From the NCBI GenBank assembly GCA_947626495.1, contig CANQSJ010000002.1, positions 1 to 64,000 of the forward strand: DNA of 64,000 nt. Reading direction: 5' to 3'. Source of the stretch: an uncultured Oscillospiraceae bacterium. GTDB lineage: Bacteria > Bacillota > Clostridia > Oscillospirales > Oscillospiraceae. Shown piece by piece: positions 23,445 through 33,703 of the stretch. Within the stretch, counting starts at the first letter, position 1. Each line of letters begins with the position of its first letter. Below the pieces are notes generated by a model. The model saw nothing but the letters and a program-made list of their open reading frames with translations, searched no databases and was not told the DNA's origin. A program made the translations under genes and the position numbers.

Positions 23445-23489
23445 CCTCCTCGAGAGAATTTCACCACCACCACATAAGGAGGACCTTTC

Positions 23490-25811
23490 ATGATCCGGAT
23501 CAACGACGACTGGCAATTCGTTTTCACGTGGACCGACGGCTTCGGCCGGGGGGAGGGCGACGGACAGCCCGTCCGCCTGCCCCACACCGTCCGAGAGATG
23601 CCCCTGCACTGCTCGGACAGCACCGCTTATGAGACCGTGTGCGGCTACCGCCGGCGGCTCTCCGTCCCCGCGGACGCGGCGGGCAAGCGGCTGTTTTTGC
23701 AGTTCGACGGCGCGGGCCACATCGCCACGGTCTATCTCAACGGCCGGGAGCTGGCGTCCCACCGCTGCGGCTATACCGCCTTCCGCGTGGAGATCACCGA
23801 CGCCGTCCGGTACGGGGAGGACAATCTGCTGGCGGTAAAGCTGGACAGCACGGAGAACCCCGCCATCCCCCCCTTCGGCTTCCTGATCGACTATCTGACC
23901 TACGGCGGGCTGTACCGGGACGTGTGGCTGGACGTGCGGCCCCGGGAGATGATCCGGGATCTGTTCGTTTACACCCCCGATCTCACCCACGCCCATATCT
24001 GCTGCGAGGCCGACGGGGGCGAGGTGCGCTATGAGATCTTCGACGGCGACAAGCTTGTCGCCGCCGCCCGGAGCGCCGACGGCATCTGCGACCTTGCCGT
24101 CCCGGAGGCGAAGAGCTGGAGCATCGGCGCCCCCCACCTCTACCGCTGCCGGGCCACCCTCCTGGCCAGCGGGGATAGTGTGGAGACCACCTTCGGCTTC
24201 CGCACCGTCCGGTTCCAGGCGGACGGATTTTATCTCAACGGGGAGAAGGTCTTCCTGCGGGGCATGAACCGTCACCAGTGCTACCCCTATATCGGCTACG
24301 CCGCGCCGGAGGCCCTCCAGCGGGAGGACGCCCGGATCCTGAAGGAGGAGCTGGCCTGCAACTTCGTCCGCACCAGCCACTACCCCCAGAGCCGGTATTT
24401 CATCGACGAGTGCGACCGGCGGGGCCTGCTGGTGTTCACGGAAATCCCCGGCTGGCAGCACATCGGCGGCGCCGCCTGGCAGGACCAGGCCGTGGAGAAC
24501 GTCCGGGAGATGGTGCTCCAGTACCGCAACCACCCCAGCATCATCCTCTGGGGCGTGCGCATCAACGAGAGTCTGGACAACGACCCGTTCTATGTACGCA
24601 CCAACGCCGTCGCCCATGCGCTGGACCCCAGCCGGCCCACCTCCGGCGTGCGGTATCTGCGAATGAGCAGCCCTCTGGAGGACGTGTACGCCTACAACGA
24701 CTTCTCCCACACGGGCGACAACCCCGGCGTCATCCCCAAAAAGGATGTGGTGACCGACTTGACCAAGCCGCTGCTGGTCAGCGAGTCCAACGGCCACATG
24801 TTCCCCACCAAGCCCTTCGACCCCTGGCAGAAGCGGCAGGACCACGCCCTGCGCCACGCCCGGGTGATGGACGACGCCATGGCCGACGGCGAGCACGTGG
24901 GCGTCACCGCCTGGTGCATGTTCGATTACGCCACCCACAAGGACTTCGGCTCCGGCGACCGGATCTGCTACCATGGGGTGCTGGACGCCTTCCGCAACCC
25001 CAAGCTGGCGGCGGCGGTCTACGCCTCCCAGGGGGAGGACGTCCCCGTCCTGGAGGTGGGCTCGCCCATGGACATCGGCGACTACCCCACCGGCCGGATC
25101 GACCGGGTATTCGCCTTCACCAACGCCGAGGAGCTGAAGCTCTATAAAAACGGCACGTTCGTCACCAGCTTCCGCCCCGGCGGCTGGAAGAGCCTGCCCC
25201 ACGGCCCCATCTGGATCGACGACACCATCGGCGAGCAGCTGGAGACCCGGGAGGGCTTCGATAAGGAGAAGGCCGCCGCGCTGCGGCAGTGCCTGATCGC
25301 CGCCGGCCGGTGCGGTCTGGAGAATCTGGCCGGCGCCGACCGGGAGAAGCTGGACGCCTGCATGGACCGCTACGGCATGAGCTACGACGACGTTTACGCC
25401 CTGTACGGCAAGTATGTGGGCAACTGGGGCGACAGCGCCCCCACCTGGCGGTTCGACGCCCTGCGGGGCGGCCAGGTGGCGGCCTCCGTCACCAAGGGCC
25501 CCTCCACCCGGCTGCACCTGCAGGTGCGGGTGAGCCACACCGCCCTGAGGGAGGACGGCTGCTACGACATGGCGGCGGTGCGAATCCGGGTGCTGGACGA
25601 GTACGGCAATCTGGAGCCCTACGCCCAGCTGCCCGTGTGCCTCGCCCTCAGCGGGGAGGCGGAGCTGGCCGGGCCGGCCCTCATCACCCTGGAGGGCGGC
25701 AGCGGCGGCGCCTATGTGCGCACCGTGGGGAAGGCCGGCGCCGCGGTGCTGACCATATCCTCTCCCCAGACCGACACCGTGGAGATCCCCTTTACCGTGG
25801 AAGTGAAGTGA
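23490..25811 (+). CDS. GH2 glycosidase (beta-galactosidase-like)
   Basis: GH2 sugar-binding N-terminus, FLRGMNRHQCYPYIG, ILWGVRINES, ACNFVRTSHYPQSRYFIDECDRRGLLVFTEIPGW. Confidence 0.88.
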   Translation: MIRINDDWQFVFTWTDGFGRGEGDGQPVRLPHTVREMPLHCSDSTAYETVCGYRRRLSVPADAAGKRLFLQFDGAGHIATVYLNGRELASHRCGYTAFRVEITDAVRYGEDNLLAVKLDSTENPAIPPFGFLIDYLTYGGLYRDVWLDVRPREMIRDLFVYTPDLTHAHICCEADGGEVRYEIFDGDKLVAAARSADGICDLAVPEAKSWSIGAPHLYRCRATLLASGDSVETTFGFRTVRFQADGFYLNGEKVFLRGMNRHQCYPYIGYAAPEALQREDARILKEELACNFVRTSHYPQSRYFIDECDRRGLLVFTEIPGWQHIGGAAWQDQAVENVREMVLQYRNHPSIILWGVRINESLDNDPFYVRTNAVAHALDPSRPTSGVRYLRMSSPLEDVYAYNDFSHTGDNPGVIPKKDVVTDLTKPLLVSESNGHMFPTKPFDPWQKRQDHALRHARVMDDAMADGEHVGVTAWCMFDYATHKDFGSGDRICYHGVLDAFRNPKLAAAVYASQGEDVPVLEVGSPMDIGDYPTGRIDRVFAFTNAEELKLYKNGTFVTSFRPGGWKSLPHGPIWIDDTIGEQLETREGFDKEKAAALRQCLIAAGRCGLENLAGADREKLDACMDRYGMSYDDVYALYGKYVGNWGDSAPTWRFDALRGGQVAASVTKGPSTRLHLQVRVSHTALREDGCYDMAAVRIRVLDEYGNLEPYAQLPVCLALSGEAELAGPALITLEGGSGGAYVRTVGKAGAAVLTISSPQTDTVEIPFTVEVK

Positions 25812-25833
25812 TTTTGTGAGCGACCCTGCGGCC

Positions 25834-27765
25834 ATGAGTGAAAAACAGCGTTTTGATTCGCCGGAATTCCAGGAAAAATACCACTGCGAGATCCCCCTGG
25901 GCTCCTTCTGCTCCGGGCGGGGCACCGAGTTCCGCCTGTGGGCGCCCACCGCCCAGGAGGTGGCGCTGCGCCTCTATTCCACAGACGGGTCGGACACCTG
26001 TCTGCGGCAGATCTTCCTCTCCCGGGAGCCCCGGGGGCTGTGGCGGTATGTCACCGGGGAGATCTGGGACGGGCTCTATTACGACTATCTCGTCACGGTG
26101 GACGGCGTCACCCGAACCACCGCGGATCCCTATGCCCGCGCCTGCGGGCTCAACGGCGCCCGCAGCATGGTGCTGGACCTGGAGCGCACCGATCCGGAGG
26201 GCTGGGCGGGGGACAAGGCCCCTCCCCTGCCGCCGGAGACGGTGATCTGCGAGATGCACGTGAAGGACTTCTCCTGGGACCCGGCCTCCGGCGTGCCGGA
26301 GGCATACCGGGGAAAGTTCAAGGCCCTCTGCCTGGAGGACACCACCCTCCGGGGCGAGGGGGAGAATCCCACCTGCCTGGCCTATCTGCGCCGGCTGGGG
26401 GTGACCCACATCCAGCTCATGCCCGTGTACGATTACGGCTCGGTGGACGAGGGCGGCGACCCGGCGCAGTTCAACTGGGGCTATGACCCGGTCAACTACA
26501 ACGTGCCGGAGGGCTCCTACGCCACCGATCCCCACCGGGGGGAGGTCCGCGTCCGGGAGCTGAAGCAGGCCGTGCAGGCCCTGCACAAAAACGGCCTGCG
26601 CGTCATCATGGACGTGGTGTACAACCACACCTACCGGCCCGACTCCTGGCTGTGGCGCACCGTGCCGGGGTACTATTACCGCCAGAACGAGGACGGCACC
26701 CCCTCCAACGGCTCCGGCTGCGGCAACGATCTGGCCACCGAGCGGAGCATGTGCGGCCAGTATATCCTGGACTCCGTGCTGTACTGGGCGGAGGAGTACC
26801 ACATCGACGGCTTCCGCTTCGACCTGATGGGCCTACTGGACGTGCCGCTGCTGAACCGCATCCGCCGGGAGCTGGACCGGCGCTGGGGCCCGGGCGAAAA
26901 GCTGATGCTGGGGGAGCCCTGGTCCGCGGCGGGCACCGCGGCCCGGCCGGGGACGGTCCTGGCCCACAAGGGCAACCTCTCTCAGCTGGACAGCCGCATC
27001 GCCGCCTTCAACGACACCACCCGGGACGCCGTCAAGGGCGGGCAGTGGAACGCCCAGGACCGGGGCTTCGTCAACGGCGGCGGATTGGACGCCGGCCGGC
27101 TGGCGGGCTGCATCCGGGGCTGGGCCGGCCCGGAGGGTCCCGTGAGCGCGCCCAGCCAGACGGTCAATTACCTCTCCTGCCACGACGACTGGACGCTGTG
27201 GGACAAGCTGGTCTGCGCCGCAGGCGGAGACCCCGCCTCCCCCGCGTGCCCGCCGGAGCTGCTGCGCCAGAACCGGCTGGCGGCGGCCATGCTCTTCTCC
27301 TGCCAGGGGATGCTGTTTTTCCTCTCCGGGGAGGAGTTCGCCCGCACGAAGCAGGGCGTGAAAAACACCTACCGCTCCCCCCTGTCCATCAACCGGATGG
27401 ACTGGACCCGCGCCTGGGAGAACCGGGATCTGGCGGACTATTATCGGGGGCTGATCGCCCTGCGCAAGCGCCTGCCCGGCCTGCGGGACAAAACGCCCCA
27501 TGCGGCGGAGCGCATCCTCTCGGTGGGCGCGCCTGGAGAGGGCTGTGCGGCCCTGCTGATCGACAACGCCGGGCCGGACTGCCCCTGGAAGCGGCTCTAT
27601 CTGGTCTTCAGCGTCCGGCAGGACGCCGCTGTGGTGCCCCTGCCCGACGGGGAGTGGGACACCCTGGCGGACGGGGAGTGCAGCTTCCTCTGGCAGGAGC
27701 CCCGGACCCTTTCGGGCGCCGCCGCCCTGGCGCCGGTGTCCGCCCTGATCCTGGGACAGCGCTGA
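25834..27765 (+). CDS. pulA: Cytoplasmic type I pullulanase/glycogen debranching GH13
   Basis: FNWGYDPVNYNVPEGSYATDP, VVYNHTY, GFRFDLMGLLDV; no signal peptide; start could also be 25816. Confidence 0.88.
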   Translation: MSEKQRFDSPEFQEKYHCEIPLGSFCSGRGTEFRLWAPTAQEVALRLYSTDGSDTCLRQIFLSREPRGLWRYVTGEIWDGLYYDYLVTVDGVTRTTADPYARACGLNGARSMVLDLERTDPEGWAGDKAPPLPPETVICEMHVKDFSWDPASGVPEAYRGKFKALCLEDTTLRGEGENPTCLAYLRRLGVTHIQLMPVYDYGSVDEGGDPAQFNWGYDPVNYNVPEGSYATDPHRGEVRVRELKQAVQALHKNGLRVIMDVVYNHTYRPDSWLWRTVPGYYYRQNEDGTPSNGSGCGNDLATERSMCGQYILDSVLYWAEEYHIDGFRFDLMGLLDVPLLNRIRRELDRRWGPGEKLMLGEPWSAAGTAARPGTVLAHKGNLSQLDSRIAAFNDTTRDAVKGGQWNAQDRGFVNGGGLDAGRLAGCIRGWAGPEGPVSAPSQTVNYLSCHDDWTLWDKLVCAAGGDPASPACPPELLRQNRLAAAMLFSCQGMLFFLSGEEFARTKQGVKNTYRSPLSINRMDWTRAWENRDLADYYRGLIALRKRLPGLRDKTPHAAERILSVGAPGEGCAALLIDNAGPDCPWKRLYLVFSVRQDAAVVPLPDGEWDTLADGECSFLWQEPRTLSGAAALAPVSALILGQR

Positions 27766-27775
27766 GGAGGATAAA

Positions 27776-29740
27776 ATGAGATTCGTCTACCGCAAACAGG
27801 ACATGGCCTCCCTGCCCCAGGCGGAGGCCAGCTGCTGGCTGCTGGCCAACGGGCTGGGGGGCTTCGCCTCCGCCTCGGCGGCCTTCTCCGTCACCCGGGG
27901 CGACCAGGGGCTGCTGCTGGCGGCCCGCTCGCCCAACCGGCGGTACAATCTGGTCCACCGGCTGTCGGAGACTCTGGACGCCGGCGCAGGGCCGGTGTTC
28001 CTCTCCTCCCAGCGTTTTGCCGGCGGCGCCGCCGACGAGGACGGCTACCGCCGGCTGGAGCAGTTCGTCTTCGACGGGCTGCCCTGCTGGCAGTATGAGG
28101 CGCAGGGCGTGCTCGTCACGCGCCGCTGCGCCGTGGAGCATGGGGCCAACGCCGCCGCGGCGGTCTATACCGTGGAAAACCGGACGGATGCGCCCTGCAC
28201 GCTGCGCGTCCGTCCGGTGTTCCAGTTCTCCCCCAAGGGGGATACCCCCCAGCGGCCACGGCCACTGGAATACGCGGACGGGGCCGTCCGGTGCGGGGAG
28301 ATGGTGGTTTACATAAAAACAAACGGCCGTCTGACGGCCCTGCCGCCGGCCCATGAGACGCTCTATTACGCCGACGACGAAAAGGACGGCCGGGCCGCCG
28401 CGGGCGTGGGTCTGAGCTGCTGCGCCGCGGCGCTGACCGTCCCCGGCGGGGAGACGGGCCGGCTGGAGCTGACGTTCTCCGCCCAGCGGGACCCCCGGGA
28501 GGGCGGTCAGATTCTGGAGGCCGCGGCGGAGCGGCAGCGCGCCCTGCTGGAGAGCGGCGGATTCAGGGACGAGGCGGCCCGGGAGCTGGCCCGGGCGGCG
28601 GACGCCTTCATCGCGGACCGGCCCGGCGCAGGCGGCAAGACCATCCTGGCGGGCTTCCCCTTCTTCGGCGACTGGGGCCGGGACACCATGATCGCCCTGC
28701 CCGGGTGTGTGCTGGCCCGGGGCCAATACGACACGGCCCGGAGCATTCTGCGCACCTTCCTGGCTTATGAAAAGGACGGGCTGGTGCCCAACCTCTTTCC
28801 CGAGGGCGGCGCCGAGCCCATGTACAACAGCGCGGACGCGCCGCTGCTTCTCATCAACTGCCTGTGGCTGTACCACCGGCGGACCGGGGACGACGCCTTC
28901 GTGCGGGAGGCATGGCCGGTGCTGAAACGCATCGTCCGGGCCTATCGGACCGGCACCCGCTTTGCCATCGCCATGGACGACGACGGGCTGATCCGGGCCG
29001 GCCAGGGGCTGGACCAGGTGACCTGGATGGACGTGCGGGTGGACGACATCCTCCCCACCCCCCGCCACGGCAAGCCGGTGGAGATCAACGCCTACTGGTA
29101 CAGCGCCCTGTGTATCCTCGCCCGGCTGGCCCCTCTGGCCGGAGAGAGCGGCGGGGAGTATCAGGCGCTGGCGGAGAAGGTGAAGCGCTCCTTCACGGAG
29201 AAATTCTGGATGGAGGACGAGGGCTGTCTGAAGGACGTGCTGTCCGGCACCGGGGCGGACCGGCAGATCCGCTGCAACCAGATCTGGGCGGTGACCATGC
29301 CCTTCACCATGCTGTCCCATGAGCGGGAGCTGCGCCTGACGGAGACGGTCCGGCGCCACCTCTACACCCCCTACGGCCTGCGGACCCTGTCCCCGGAGGA
29401 CCCCCAGTTTCAACCCTTTTACGGCGGGCCCCAGCGCCGGCGGGACATGGCCTATCACCAGGGGACCGTCTGGCCCTATCCCCTGGGCGCCTGGTATCTG
29501 GCCTATCTCAAGGTCCACGGCGGCACGGCCGCCGCGGCGGCCCAGGTGCGGCGGATGCTGGGGAACATGGAGGATCTGCTGCGGGAGGGCTGCGCGGGGC
29601 AGCTGCCGGAGATCTACGACGGCGGCGAGCCCGGTCCCTCCAAGGGCTGCTTCGCCCAGGCCTGGAGCGTGGGCGAGCTGCTGCGGGTATATGAGCGGCT
29701 GGACGAGATCGAACGGGAGGCGGCGGACGATGCTGGATAA
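27776..29740 (+). CDS. Amylo-alpha-1,6-glucosidase (glycogen debranching enzyme)
   Basis: GDE N- and C-terminal motifs (ANGLGGFASASAAF..., GFPFFGDWGRDTMIALPG, HQGTVWPYPLGAW). Confidence 0.88.
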   Translation: MRFVYRKQDMASLPQAEASCWLLANGLGGFASASAAFSVTRGDQGLLLAARSPNRRYNLVHRLSETLDAGAGPVFLSSQRFAGGAADEDGYRRLEQFVFDGLPCWQYEAQGVLVTRRCAVEHGANAAAAVYTVENRTDAPCTLRVRPVFQFSPKGDTPQRPRPLEYADGAVRCGEMVVYIKTNGRLTALPPAHETLYYADDEKDGRAAAGVGLSCCAAALTVPGGETGRLELTFSAQRDPREGGQILEAAAERQRALLESGGFRDEAARELARAADAFIADRPGAGGKTILAGFPFFGDWGRDTMIALPGCVLARGQYDTARSILRTFLAYEKDGLVPNLFPEGGAEPMYNSADAPLLLINCLWLYHRRTGDDAFVREAWPVLKRIVRAYRTGTRFAIAMDDDGLIRAGQGLDQVTWMDVRVDDILPTPRHGKPVEINAYWYSALCILARLAPLAGESGGEYQALAEKVKRSFTEKFWMEDEGCLKDVLSGTGADRQIRCNQIWAVTMPFTMLSHERELRLTETVRRHLYTPYGLRTLSPEDPQFQPFYGGPQRRRDMAYHQGTVWPYPLGAWYLAYLKVHGGTAAAAAQVRRMLGNMEDLLREGCAGQLPEIYDGGEPGPSKGCFAQAWSVGELLRVYERLDEIEREAADDAG

Positions 29741-31364
29741 GACGAAACGGGGCTGGTGGAGATCCGCCGTATTCTATCAGATCTACCCCCGGAGCTTTCA
29801 GGACTCCAACGGCGACGGCATCGGGGACATCCCCGGCATCCTGTCCCGGCTGGACTATCTGCAAACGCTGGGGGTGGACGGCGTCTGGCTGTCGCCGGTA
29901 TACGACTCCCCCCAGGCGGACAACGGCTACGACATCGCCGATTACCGGGCCATCTGGCCCGCCTTCGGCACCATGGAGGACATGGAGCGTCTCATCGCCG
30001 AGGCGAAAAAGCGGGGCATCTCCATCATCATGGACCTGGTGCTCAACCACACCTCCGACCGGCACGCCTGGTTTCAGCGGGCGCTGCAAAGCCGGGACGA
30101 CCCTTTCCACGACTATTACATCTGGCGGGACGGCGGCCCGGACGCGCCCCCCAACGACATGCGGGCGGTGTTCGGCGGCCCTATGTGGACCTACGTGCCC
30201 CAGCTGGGCCAGTACTATTTCCACCAGTTCTCCCCCCGGCAGCCCGATCTGAATTGGTCCAACCCCGCCGTGCGGCAGGCGCTGTACGACATGATCCGCT
30301 TCTGGGCGGACAAGGGCGTGGAGGGCTTCCGGCTGGACGTGATCGACGTGATCGGCAAGGACCCGGACCGGAAGATCACCGGCAACGGCCCCCGGCTGCA
30401 CCGGTATTTGCGGGAGCTGTCCCGCTCGGCCTTCTCCCGGGAGGGGCTGGTCACCGTGGGGGAGGCCTGGGGAGCCAACGTGGAGCGGGCACGGCGCTAC
30501 AGCGCCCCGGACGGCAGCGAGCTGAGCATGGTGTTCCAGTTCGAGCACCTGTGCCTGGACCAGCGGCCCGGCGGCGAGAAATGGGACGTGGCCCCTCTCT
30601 CCCTGCCGGCGCTGAAGCGGTGCATCCGGCGGTGGCAGCGGGGCCTCCACGGCAGGGGCTGGAACAGCCTGTTTCTGGACAACCATGATCTGCCCCGCAT
30701 CGTCTCCCGCTGGGGCGACGAGGGGCCCTGCCGGGTCCAGTCCGCCAAGATGCTGGCCACCATGCTCCACGGCCTGGAGGGCACGCCCTATATCTACCAG
30801 GGCGAGGAGCTGGGCATGACCAACATCCGCCTGCCCATCGGGGCCTATCGGGATCTGGAGACGCGGAATCTTTACGCCGAGCGCGTCGCGGGAGGATACG
30901 ACCCCCGGGACGTGATGGCCTCCATCCACGCCCGCAGCCGGGACAACGCCCGCACGCCCATGCAGTGGTCCGCGGAGGCGAACGCCGGGTTCTCCCAGGG
31001 GGAGCCCTGGCTGCCGGTGAATCCCAACTATACCGAGATCAACGCCCAGGCGGCGCTGGCCGACCCCGACTCCGTATTCTGGTACTACCGGGATCTGATC
31101 GCCCTGCGCAAGCGGTATCCCGTCCTCCGGGAGGGGACCTTCACCCTGCTGGAGCCGGACAGCGAGGAGCTGTTCGTCTACACCCGCGAGACGCAGACCG
31201 AGCAGCTTCTGGTGGTCTGCAACTTCACCGGCAGGACCGTGCCCTGGACGCCACCGGCGGCCTTCGCCCGGGCGGAGACGCTGATCGCCAACTACGCCGG
31301 CGGCCCCGGCGGGACCCTGCGGCCGTACGAGGCGGCGATGCTCTACCGGAGGACGGCCCCATGA
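29730..31364 (+). CDS. GH13 oligo-1,6-glucosidase/alpha-glucosidase
   Basis: VFYQIYPRSFQDSNGDGIGDIPGI, DLVLNHTSDRHAWF, GFRLDVIDVIGKD, FLDNHDLPR. Confidence 0.9.
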   Translation: MLDKTKRGWWRSAVFYQIYPRSFQDSNGDGIGDIPGILSRLDYLQTLGVDGVWLSPVYDSPQADNGYDIADYRAIWPAFGTMEDMERLIAEAKKRGISIIMDLVLNHTSDRHAWFQRALQSRDDPFHDYYIWRDGGPDAPPNDMRAVFGGPMWTYVPQLGQYYFHQFSPRQPDLNWSNPAVRQALYDMIRFWADKGVEGFRLDVIDVIGKDPDRKITGNGPRLHRYLRELSRSAFSREGLVTVGEAWGANVERARRYSAPDGSELSMVFQFEHLCLDQRPGGEKWDVAPLSLPALKRCIRRWQRGLHGRGWNSLFLDNHDLPRIVSRWGDEGPCRVQSAKMLATMLHGLEGTPYIYQGEELGMTNIRLPIGAYRDLETRNLYAERVAGGYDPRDVMASIHARSRDNARTPMQWSAEANAGFSQGEPWLPVNPNYTEINAQAALADPDSVFWYYRDLIALRKRYPVLREGTFTLLEPDSEELFVYTRETQTEQLLVVCNFTGRTVPWTPPAAFARAETLIANYAGGPGGTLRPYEAAMLYRRTAP

Positions 31365-32077
31365 GCCGCTGGCAGGACTGCATTTTCGACCTGTACGGCA
31401 CGCTGGCGGACATCCGCACCGACGAGCGCTCCCCCGGATTGTGGAGGGCGATGGCCCTGTGGTACCGGCGCTATGGGGCGGACTATGCCCCCCAGGCGCT
31501 GCGGGACGGCTATTTCCGCGCCGTCCGCCGGCTGGAGCAGGCCGCCGGCGGGCCCAACGCCGAGATCCGGCTGGAGCAGGTCTTTTTGCGGCTGTTCCGG
31601 GACAGGGGCGTCCCGGCCGGCCCGGCCCTGGCCGTGCGTACGGGGGAATACTTCCGGCGCTGCTCGCTGCGGCATCTCCGGCTGTACGACGGCGCAAGGG
31701 AGCTGCTCGACGCCCTGCGCGCCAACGGCCAGCGGGTGTGGCTGCTGTCCAACGCCCAGCGCATCTTCACGGCGTGCGAGCTGCGGCAGCTGGGGCTGGA
31801 GGCCTGTTTTGACGGCATCTACCTGTCCTCCGATTACGGCGTCAAAAAGCCGGACCCGCGGTTTTTCCGGCGGCTGCTGGCAGAGCGGAACATCCGGCCG
31901 GAGAGCGCCGTCATGGTGGGCAACGACGGCGCCTGCGACATCCGGGGCGCCCAGGCCGTGGGGCTGGCCACGGTGTATGTCCGCTCCGCCATCTCCCCCC
32001 GGGAGCCGCTCCCGGCGGCGGATTACGCCTTGGACGGGATGGATCTGGCCCGGGTGCGGGAGATTCTGACCCAATGA
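31361..32077 (+). CDS. HAD-superfamily hydrolase
   Basis: FDLYGTLADI, LLSNAQ, KPDPRFFRRLL, MVGNDGACDIRGA motifs; ATGA overlap with the upstream gene. Confidence 0.85.
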   Translation: MSRWQDCIFDLYGTLADIRTDERSPGLWRAMALWYRRYGADYAPQALRDGYFRAVRRLEQAAGGPNAEIRLEQVFLRLFRDRGVPAGPALAVRTGEYFRRCSLRHLRLYDGARELLDALRANGQRVWLLSNAQRIFTACELRQLGLEACFDGIYLSSDYGVKKPDPRFFRRLLAERNIRPESAVMVGNDGACDIRGAQAVGLATVYVRSAISPREPLPAADYALDGMDLARVREILTQ

Positions 32078-32085
32078 CAGACGAA

Positions 32086-32124
32086 GACGGCCCCGTGACC
32101 GGAGAGGTCACGGGGCCGTCTTTT
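32086..32124. terminator. Bidirectional intrinsic terminator
   Basis: gacggccccgtgacc-ggaga-ggtcacggggccgtc + TTTT between convergent genes. Confidence 0.85.
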
Positions 32125-32140
32125 GTGCCGCAGCGGCCGC

Positions 32141-33286
32141 TCAGCCGTCGTAGGCGTCCAGGAAATGGTGCTTCACACCGTCTTTTTTGTAGGCGATGAC
32201 GGTGTTCAGGTTCACGTTCTCCACGCTGCGGAAGATGTTCTTCTCGATCACCGGGTCCTCCGCGGCGATGGTGCGGATGAGCTTTTTCACCGCGGCCCGC
32301 TTGGAGCCCTGCTCGGTGCCGCCGCAGGAGGCGCAGCTCTCCGTCAGCCGGCAGGCGCACTGGATGAAGTGCAGGTCGTTATAGTCCCGCCAGCGGATGA
32401 TGTCCGCCTCCCGGACCAGGTACAGCGGCCGGATCAGCTCCATGCCGGGGAAGTTGGTGCTGTGCAGCTTGGGCATCATGGTCTGCACCTGCCCGCCGTA
32501 GAGCATCCCCATGAGGATGGTCTCGATCACGTCGTCGTAGTGGTGGCCCAGGGCGATCTTGTTGCAGCCCAGCTCCCGGGCCTGGCTGTAGAGATACCCC
32601 CGCCGCATCCGGGCGCACAGGTAGCAGGGCGAGCCGCCCACCGTCGCCACGGTGTCGAATATTTCCGTCTTGAACGTCTGGATGGGCACGCCCAGAAGCT
32701 TCGCGTTCTCGGTGACGGTGCGGTAGTTCAGCTCGTTGTACCCCGGGTCCATGACGAGAAACACGGCCTGGAAATTCTGCTTGCCGTGGCGCAGCAGCTC
32801 CTGAAAGAGCTTGGCCATGAGCATGGAGTCCTTGCCCCCGGAGATGCACACCGCGATCTTATCCCCGTCCTCGATGAGCTTATATTCCATCAGCGCCCGG
32901 GTGAAGGGGCTCCACAGCTGCCGGCGGAACTTCTTGATGAGGCTGTGCTCCGCCTTTTGCCGCCGCTGGGCCACCTGCCCGGCGTCCGCCGTCATGGTCA
33001 GCAGCCGGTTGCGCAGATAGCCCACGTATCCGCCCTTGAGGCTGTAGGCCTCGCAGCCCAGCGCCTCCAGCTCGTCGGCCAGATCCTGGGACTGGACGCC
33101 CTGGTGGCAAATAAGATAGACCGGCCGGCCGCAGGCGGCGACCGCCGCCGGGTCGAATTCCTCCAGGGGGATGTTCTCCGCCCCGGGGCAGGTGCCCCGG
33201 TCGAAGTTCTCCCGGCTGCGGATGTCGATGATCCGCTTTGGACGGGTATCCCGCTCCAGCTCCGCGATGGTCCTTTCTTCGCTCAT
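32141..33286 (-). CDS. Rhodanese domain fused to TtcA-like PP-loop ATPase (tRNA sulfuration)
   Basis: N-terminal rhodanese with LICHQGVQS loop; PP-loop CISGGKDSM; CYLCARMRRG; trimmed start MSEERT. Confidence 0.82.
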   Translation of the reverse strand: MSEERTIAELERDTRPKRIIDIRSRENFDRGTCPGAENIPLEEFDPAAVAACGRPVYLICHQGVQSQDLADELEALGCEAYSLKGGYVGYLRNRLLTMTADAGQVAQRRQKAEHSLIKKFRRQLWSPFTRALMEYKLIEDGDKIAVCISGGKDSMLMAKLFQELLRHGKQNFQAVFLVMDPGYNELNYRTVTENAKLLGVPIQTFKTEIFDTVATVGGSPCYLCARMRRGYLYSQARELGCNKIALGHHYDDVIETILMGMLYGGQVQTMMPKLHSTNFPGMELIRPLYLVREADIIRWRDYNDLHFIQCACRLTESCASCGGTEQGSKRAAVKKLIRTIAAEDPVIEKNIFRSVENVNLNTVIAYKKDGVKHHFLDAYDG

Positions 33287-33480
33287 ATCCGGATGCTCCT
33301 CTTCCGTCCTCCCGCCTTGCGCCAGAGGGGATTGGACCTCCGAATTATATACCCGCCGGGCCGTCACCGCAAGAGAGACGGCCCAACTTTTTCTCCCGGC
33401 GGTGATTTCTCCCGCCCTCACAGCTGCCACCGGCATGTTTTCTAATACCGTGCCCTTCGAATCCCTGTGATTTCACCGTT

Positions 33481-33519
33481 AAAAATTCAGCGCCCCGCTT
33501 TTGCGGGGCGCTGAATTTT
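33481..33519 (-). terminator. Terminator downstream of tRNA-Ser
   Basis: aaattcagcgccccgcttttgcggggcgctgaattt hairpin. Confidence 0.8.
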
Positions 33520-33612
33520 TGGCGGAGAAGGAGGGATTCGAACCCTCGATACCCTTTTGGGGTATACACGATTTCCAATCGTGCGCGCTCGACCTGGCTA
33601 CGCGACTTCTCC
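33520..33612 (-). tRNA. tRNA-Ser (anticodon GGA)
   Basis: Reverse complement ggagaagtcgcgtagccaggtcgagcgcgcacgattGGAaatcgtgtataccccaaaagggtatcgagggttcgaatccctccttctccgcca; long variable arm; CCA encoded. Confidence 0.95.
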
Positions 33613-33703
33613 ATGCCTGTCGGACCTGATTATTATACCCGAGCGGACAGGCAAAGTCAAGGAAAATTTCCCTCCCTCTCCCGCCGGGAGAGGGCCGCTT
33701 TTT

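Noticed and set aside
21684-25949. 1421-aa minus-strand ORF
   Set aside because: Antisense to GH13 amylase and GH2 genes with clear motifs; composition typical of spurious GC-rich frames.
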